A stretch of 9,493 bases of DNA from Rhodoferax sp. UBA4409 (GTDB lineage: Bacteria > Pseudomonadota > Gammaproteobacteria > Burkholderiales > Burkholderiaceae_C). Where the stretch lies: contig DGQR01000007.1 of assembly GCA_002390825.1 (NCBI GenBank), positions 261 through 9,753 on the forward strand, read 5' to 3'. Positions 6,994 through 9,493 of the stretch are shown piece after piece. How positions within the stretch are numbered: the stretch's first letter is position 1; every line of letters begins with the position of its first letter. The translations under genes and the position numbers were made by a program. Below the pieces are notes generated by a model, which saw only the letters and a program-made list of their open reading frames with translations, was not told where the DNA came from and ran no database searches.

Positions 6994-8991
6994 TCAAGGC
7001 GAGAGCCAGCGCATGGTGCGCAATTGCATGCGTGCGGTGCGAAGCGCGCCCGCAGCATCGGTTTTGCCATAGCGGAGCGCTTCGAGTTGCAGCAACCACT
7101 GCACGGCCAGCGGGTTGGCCCTTGGATCAGTTTGCAGCAACAGGGCCAAAGCGCGGGGGGTACACCCGGGCGCCACCGGCAAGCCAGTAGCCTTGATCTG
7201 CTGGCGTGCAGTCTCCAGCGCCTGCAACCACGGGTCCCGGCGCAGGCGATTCCACCAGTTCCAGCCGGCGCCCGTGAGACTGGCCGCCACGATCAGGCCG
7301 ATCAACACGGTGCTCAGGTCTTGCCAGTCCGGGGCGCTGAAGCCGAGGCTACGCAGCAAATCCATTTGCTTGGCCTGGCTGTAGTTGAGCACCCACTGGT
7401 TCCAGCGGTTGTTGGTGGCTTCCCACAAGGCCCGGAGGTTGAGGGTGAAGCCCGGGCTCACCGCGTTCAAGGCTTGGGCCAGCACCCCGGGCTGGGGTGC
7501 CAGGCGCTGGAAGGTCCCCGTGCGGCTGGGCGATACGGCAGAGGTGGGGTCCACCCGCACCCAGCCGCGGCCGGCCATCCAGACCTCCGCCCATGCATGG
7601 GCATCGCTTTGCCGCACGGTCCAGAAGCTGTCGACGTTGTTGACCTGCCCGCCTTGGTAGCCGGTGACGATGCGGGCCGGTACATCGAGTGCACGCATCA
7701 GGAGAACAAAACTGGACGCGATGTGTTCGCAAAAGCCGGCCTTGCGGTCAAACCAGAACTCATCGGCCGTATGGGTGCCGTAGACCCCGGGCTCCAGCGT
7801 GTATTCATAGCCTCCGGTTCGCAGTTTGTCCATCACTGCATCAACCAAGGTCTGGGCACCTGCGGTGGCCAGACCCGGCTGGCGGCGTAGGTCGGCCGCG
7901 AGCTGCAGCGTGCGGGGATTGAAGCCGGGCGGCAAATCCAAGTAGTCCTGCAGGCCTACCGCCAAGCGGTTGGGCCCATGGCGGTACTCGGGGTAGCTGG
8001 TGGCGCGGTAGCGCACCAGGTCGGCAATCGGCTGGTTGGCCTGCCATTGCAGATCGGGGCCCATGCTGGCGCTGTAGCCCCGAATCTCCGGCGCTTGGGG
8101 TGTGGCGTCTAGCACCATCAGCCAGGGCCGGTTGTTGGCGGCCAGCGTGACTTGGTAGCTGTAGGCGGGGCCCTGCACCGCCAAATCCGGCTGCAGTTGC
8201 ATGCGCTGGGGGAATGCGGATCGCAGGGGGCGCCACTCCTTGCCGTCAAAGCTGGAGAACACCGGACCGCGGAAATACATGTCGCTCTGGGGTGGTGTGG
8301 CGCCCTCAAAGCGGATGCGCATGGCAATGCTGTCGTCCAGGGCGAGGCTGGCAATCGTGCCCACCTGCATCTGCCCCGACAGGCCGCTGCGCCCGCTCAT
8401 GGCATCGCCCGGCAAGCCCCACAGCGGGGCAATCCGTGGAAACAGCATGAAGAGTGCCGCCATGATGGGCGCGCCGGCCAGCGCCATCCAAGCGGCGGTG
8501 CGCGCTGCTTGCATCAAGGGCGGCCGCCCCACGGGCATGTGGCTGTTGACCAGCGCAGTGAGCAGGCCCAGGAGTGCCACGACCATGGCTGCCGCCGTCA
8601 ACAGGCTTTGCGAAAAGAAGAAGTTGCTGAGCATGGTGAAAAAGCCCAGAAAGAAGATGACAAACGCATCTCTGCGCGCACGCATTTCCAGAGTTTTCAA
8701 GGCCAGCAACACGACGATAAAGGTCACCCCGGCATCCCGCCCCAGCAGGGTGCGATAGCTCATCCAGGTGCCGGCAGTCGCCAGCGCCAGCAGCGCCAAG
8801 AGCCACCAGCGCGAAGGCAGGGGGCGGCTACCCCACGCCAGCACTCCGCGCCACAGCAGCACCGCGCCGGCCATCAGGCTGCACCAAAGCGGCAGGCGAT
8901 CGATTTGCGGCAGGATGACCCAAGCAATCACCCCCAGCAAAAACAGGGTGTCGCGCGCGTCGCGGGGCAGGTGGTTCAAACGTTGCAGCAT
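6994..8991 (-). CDS. tgpA: TgpA-like membrane transglutaminase-domain protein
   Basis: A 665-residue protein, close to the length of Pseudomonas aeruginosa TgpA. Seven hydrophobic segments fill about residues 14-187. A large periplasmic region follows, holding the transglutaminase core: Cys421 in KAGFCEHIASSF, His465 in SDAHAWAEVW and Asp481 in WVRVDPTSAV, the complete Cys-His-Asp triad. One more hydrophobic segment (560-580) leads to a cytoplasmic C-terminal region. I start at the ATG at 8991, which begins MLQRLNHLPRDARDTLFLL; the frame is open up to 9255, but that stretch overlaps the DUF58 gene and is not protein-like. The gene lies 7 bases after the DUF58 stop, with no strong ribosome site, so coupling is likely. 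TgpA is important for viability in P. aeruginosa and its substrate is unknown; a role in envelope or peptidoglycan maintenance is inferred. Confidence 0.94.
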   Translation of the reverse strand: MLQRLNHLPRDARDTLFLLGVIAWVILPQIDRLPLWCSLMAGAVLLWRGVLAWGSRPLPSRWWLLALLALATAGTWMSYRTLLGRDAGVTFIVVLLALKTLEMRARRDAFVIFFLGFFTMLSNFFFSQSLLTAAAMVVALLGLLTALVNSHMPVGRPPLMQAARTAAWMALAGAPIMAALFMLFPRIAPLWGLPGDAMSGRSGLSGQMQVGTIASLALDDSIAMRIRFEGATPPQSDMYFRGPVFSSFDGKEWRPLRSAFPQRMQLQPDLAVQGPAYSYQVTLAANNRPWLMVLDATPQAPEIRGYSASMGPDLQWQANQPIADLVRYRATSYPEYRHGPNRLAVGLQDYLDLPPGFNPRTLQLAADLRRQPGLATAGAQTLVDAVMDKLRTGGYEYTLEPGVYGTHTADEFWFDRKAGFCEHIASSFVLLMRALDVPARIVTGYQGGQVNNVDSFWTVRQSDAHAWAEVWMAGRGWVRVDPTSAVSPSRTGTFQRLAPQPGVLAQALNAVSPGFTLNLRALWEATNNRWNQWVLNYSQAKQMDLLRSLGFSAPDWQDLSTVLIGLIVAASLTGAGWNWWNRLRRDPWLQALETARQQIKATGLPVAPGCTPRALALLLQTDPRANPLAVQWLLQLEALRYGKTDAAGALRTARMQLRTMRWLSP

Positions 8992-8998
8992 GTCGGGC

Positions 8999-9493
8999 TC
9001 AGGCGAGTGCCAGCGCTTGCAGGCAGTTTTTCTGGTGGGCAGGGCCGCTGTCAGGCTGCAGCTCGCGGCCGGCCAGGCGCATGCCGTAGCGCAAACCGCG
9101 GCTCTCTGCTTGCAGCACCCAGGCACACAGGCGGGACAGGGCTTGTTCGCGGGCCGCGCCAGCTGCTCGGCTGCGCAAGCTTTGCTCAACGCTGGCAAGG
9201 TCCAGCCACAGCTCGAGGCGCTGGGCCTGCTGGGCATCCCGGCTGACCAAGTCATCGCTTTTGGCGGCTTTTTTCCAGACGATCAATTTCAGCGGGTCGC
9301 CCCGGCGGTAGGCGCGAACCCCGTCAAATTCGCCGGTAGTGTGGCGCTGGGCTGTGGGGGCGCCTCCGGTGCGGGGCTCCCCGGGGGGCAGGGGTGGCGG
9401 ATGGGGTTCCGGCGCCGGGTAAATCAGCACCTGGGTGGCCGGGCGCCAAACCGTCCAGACCCGAAAAGTGCCCAGCGGAAAACGGGTTTCGGC
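8999..9493 (-). CDS. DUF58 domain protein, 5' end missing
   Basis: This is the C-terminal 164 residues; the frame runs unbroken off the right edge, so the GTG at 9430 is an internal codon. The first residues, ETRFPLGTFRVWTVWRPATQ, and then VLIYPAPEPHPPPLP match the DUF58 segment that precedes its core motif. The core is seen as GEFDGVRAYRRGDPLKLIVW followed by KKAAKSDDLVSRD, the family's RxYxxGD...W signature. DUF58 proteins often pair with a MoxR AAA+ ATPase and have a membrane-anchored N-terminus, which would be outside this window. The stop is 7 bases from the tgpA start, and this DUF58-TgpA order is common in proteobacteria. Function is unproven; it is thought to be part of a MoxR-dependent envelope or metal-loading assembly. 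Confidence 0.92.
   Translation of the reverse strand, partial: AETRFPLGTFRVWTVWRPATQVLIYPAPEPHPPPLPPGEPRTGGAPTAQRHTTGEFDGVRAYRRGDPLKLIVWKKAAKSDDLVSRDAQQAQRLELWLDLASVEQSLRSRAAGAAREQALSRLCAWVLQAESRGLRYGMRLAGRELQPDSGPAHQKNCLQALALA

Noticed and set aside
7024..7890. Open frame of 288 codons on the + strand antisense to tgpA
   Set aside because: Composition is His/Gln/Gly-rich and it covers the codons of the TgpA catalytic region; taken as a shadow.
1..8991. A functional link between the alpha-E/ATP-grasp unit and the transglutaminase of tgpA
   Set aside because: The transglutaminase-like partners of alpha-E systems are a different, soluble family. TgpA lies about 5 kb away, on the other strand, in its own DUF58 operon.
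8152..9246. Long open frame of 364 codons on the + strand, antisense to tgpA and DUF58
   Set aside because: Its translation is rich in Gln, His, Arg and Gly with no domain pattern. The - strand carries two well-conserved proteins here, so this is a GC-rich shadow frame.
8992..9255. 88-codon N-terminal extension of tgpA up to 9255
   Set aside because: It overlaps the DUF58 coding region in another frame, is rich in Cys, Ala and Pro without structure, and TgpA relatives begin near the ATG at 8991.

Overview
The window looks like ordinary chromosome from a GC-rich betaproteobacterium, most likely Burkholderiales and probably Comamonadaceae (Rhodoferax/Polaromonas-like). This placement is inferred from protein style, codon use and gene content, not from a marker gene. 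Coding density is very high. There are eight protein genes, two of them cut by the window edges, and no gap exceeds 140 bases. I saw no tRNA, rRNA, insertion sequence, CRISPR array or phage gene.

Left part, + strand, 1-2972. A two-gene unit encodes the C-terminal part of a circularly permuted ATP-grasp protein and an alpha-E (DUF403) helical protein. A clear rho-independent terminator at 2035-2061 closes it. Next comes a stand-alone HDOD-domain protein with its own ribosome site.

Middle part, - strand, 2997-5504. An apparent operon encodes an MltB-type lytic murein transglycosylase, then after 3 bases a membrane protein with an N-terminal DUF2628-like region, a roughly 200-residue Ala/Pro/Ser linker and a C-terminal SPOR domain. 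Both products point to peptidoglycan. Their 3' end converges on the HDOD gene.

Right part. A DUF945 (YdgA-like) envelope protein gene lies divergent from mltB on the + strand (5644-6990). Three bases beyond its stop it meets the convergent end of tgpA, a membrane transglutaminase-like gene on the - strand (6994-8991). Upstream of tgpA, 7 bases away, is the end of a DUF58 protein gene that runs off the right edge. DUF58-TgpA is the usual arrangement of the MoxR-DUF58-TgpA locus, so a MoxR ATPase gene probably lies just outside.

The best candidate for poorly described biology is the ATP-grasp/alpha-E pair. It is a widespread but biochemically uncharacterised system predicted to form or modify peptides. 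The mltB-SPOR operon is the next most interesting unit. I found no strong sign of a wholly new system.
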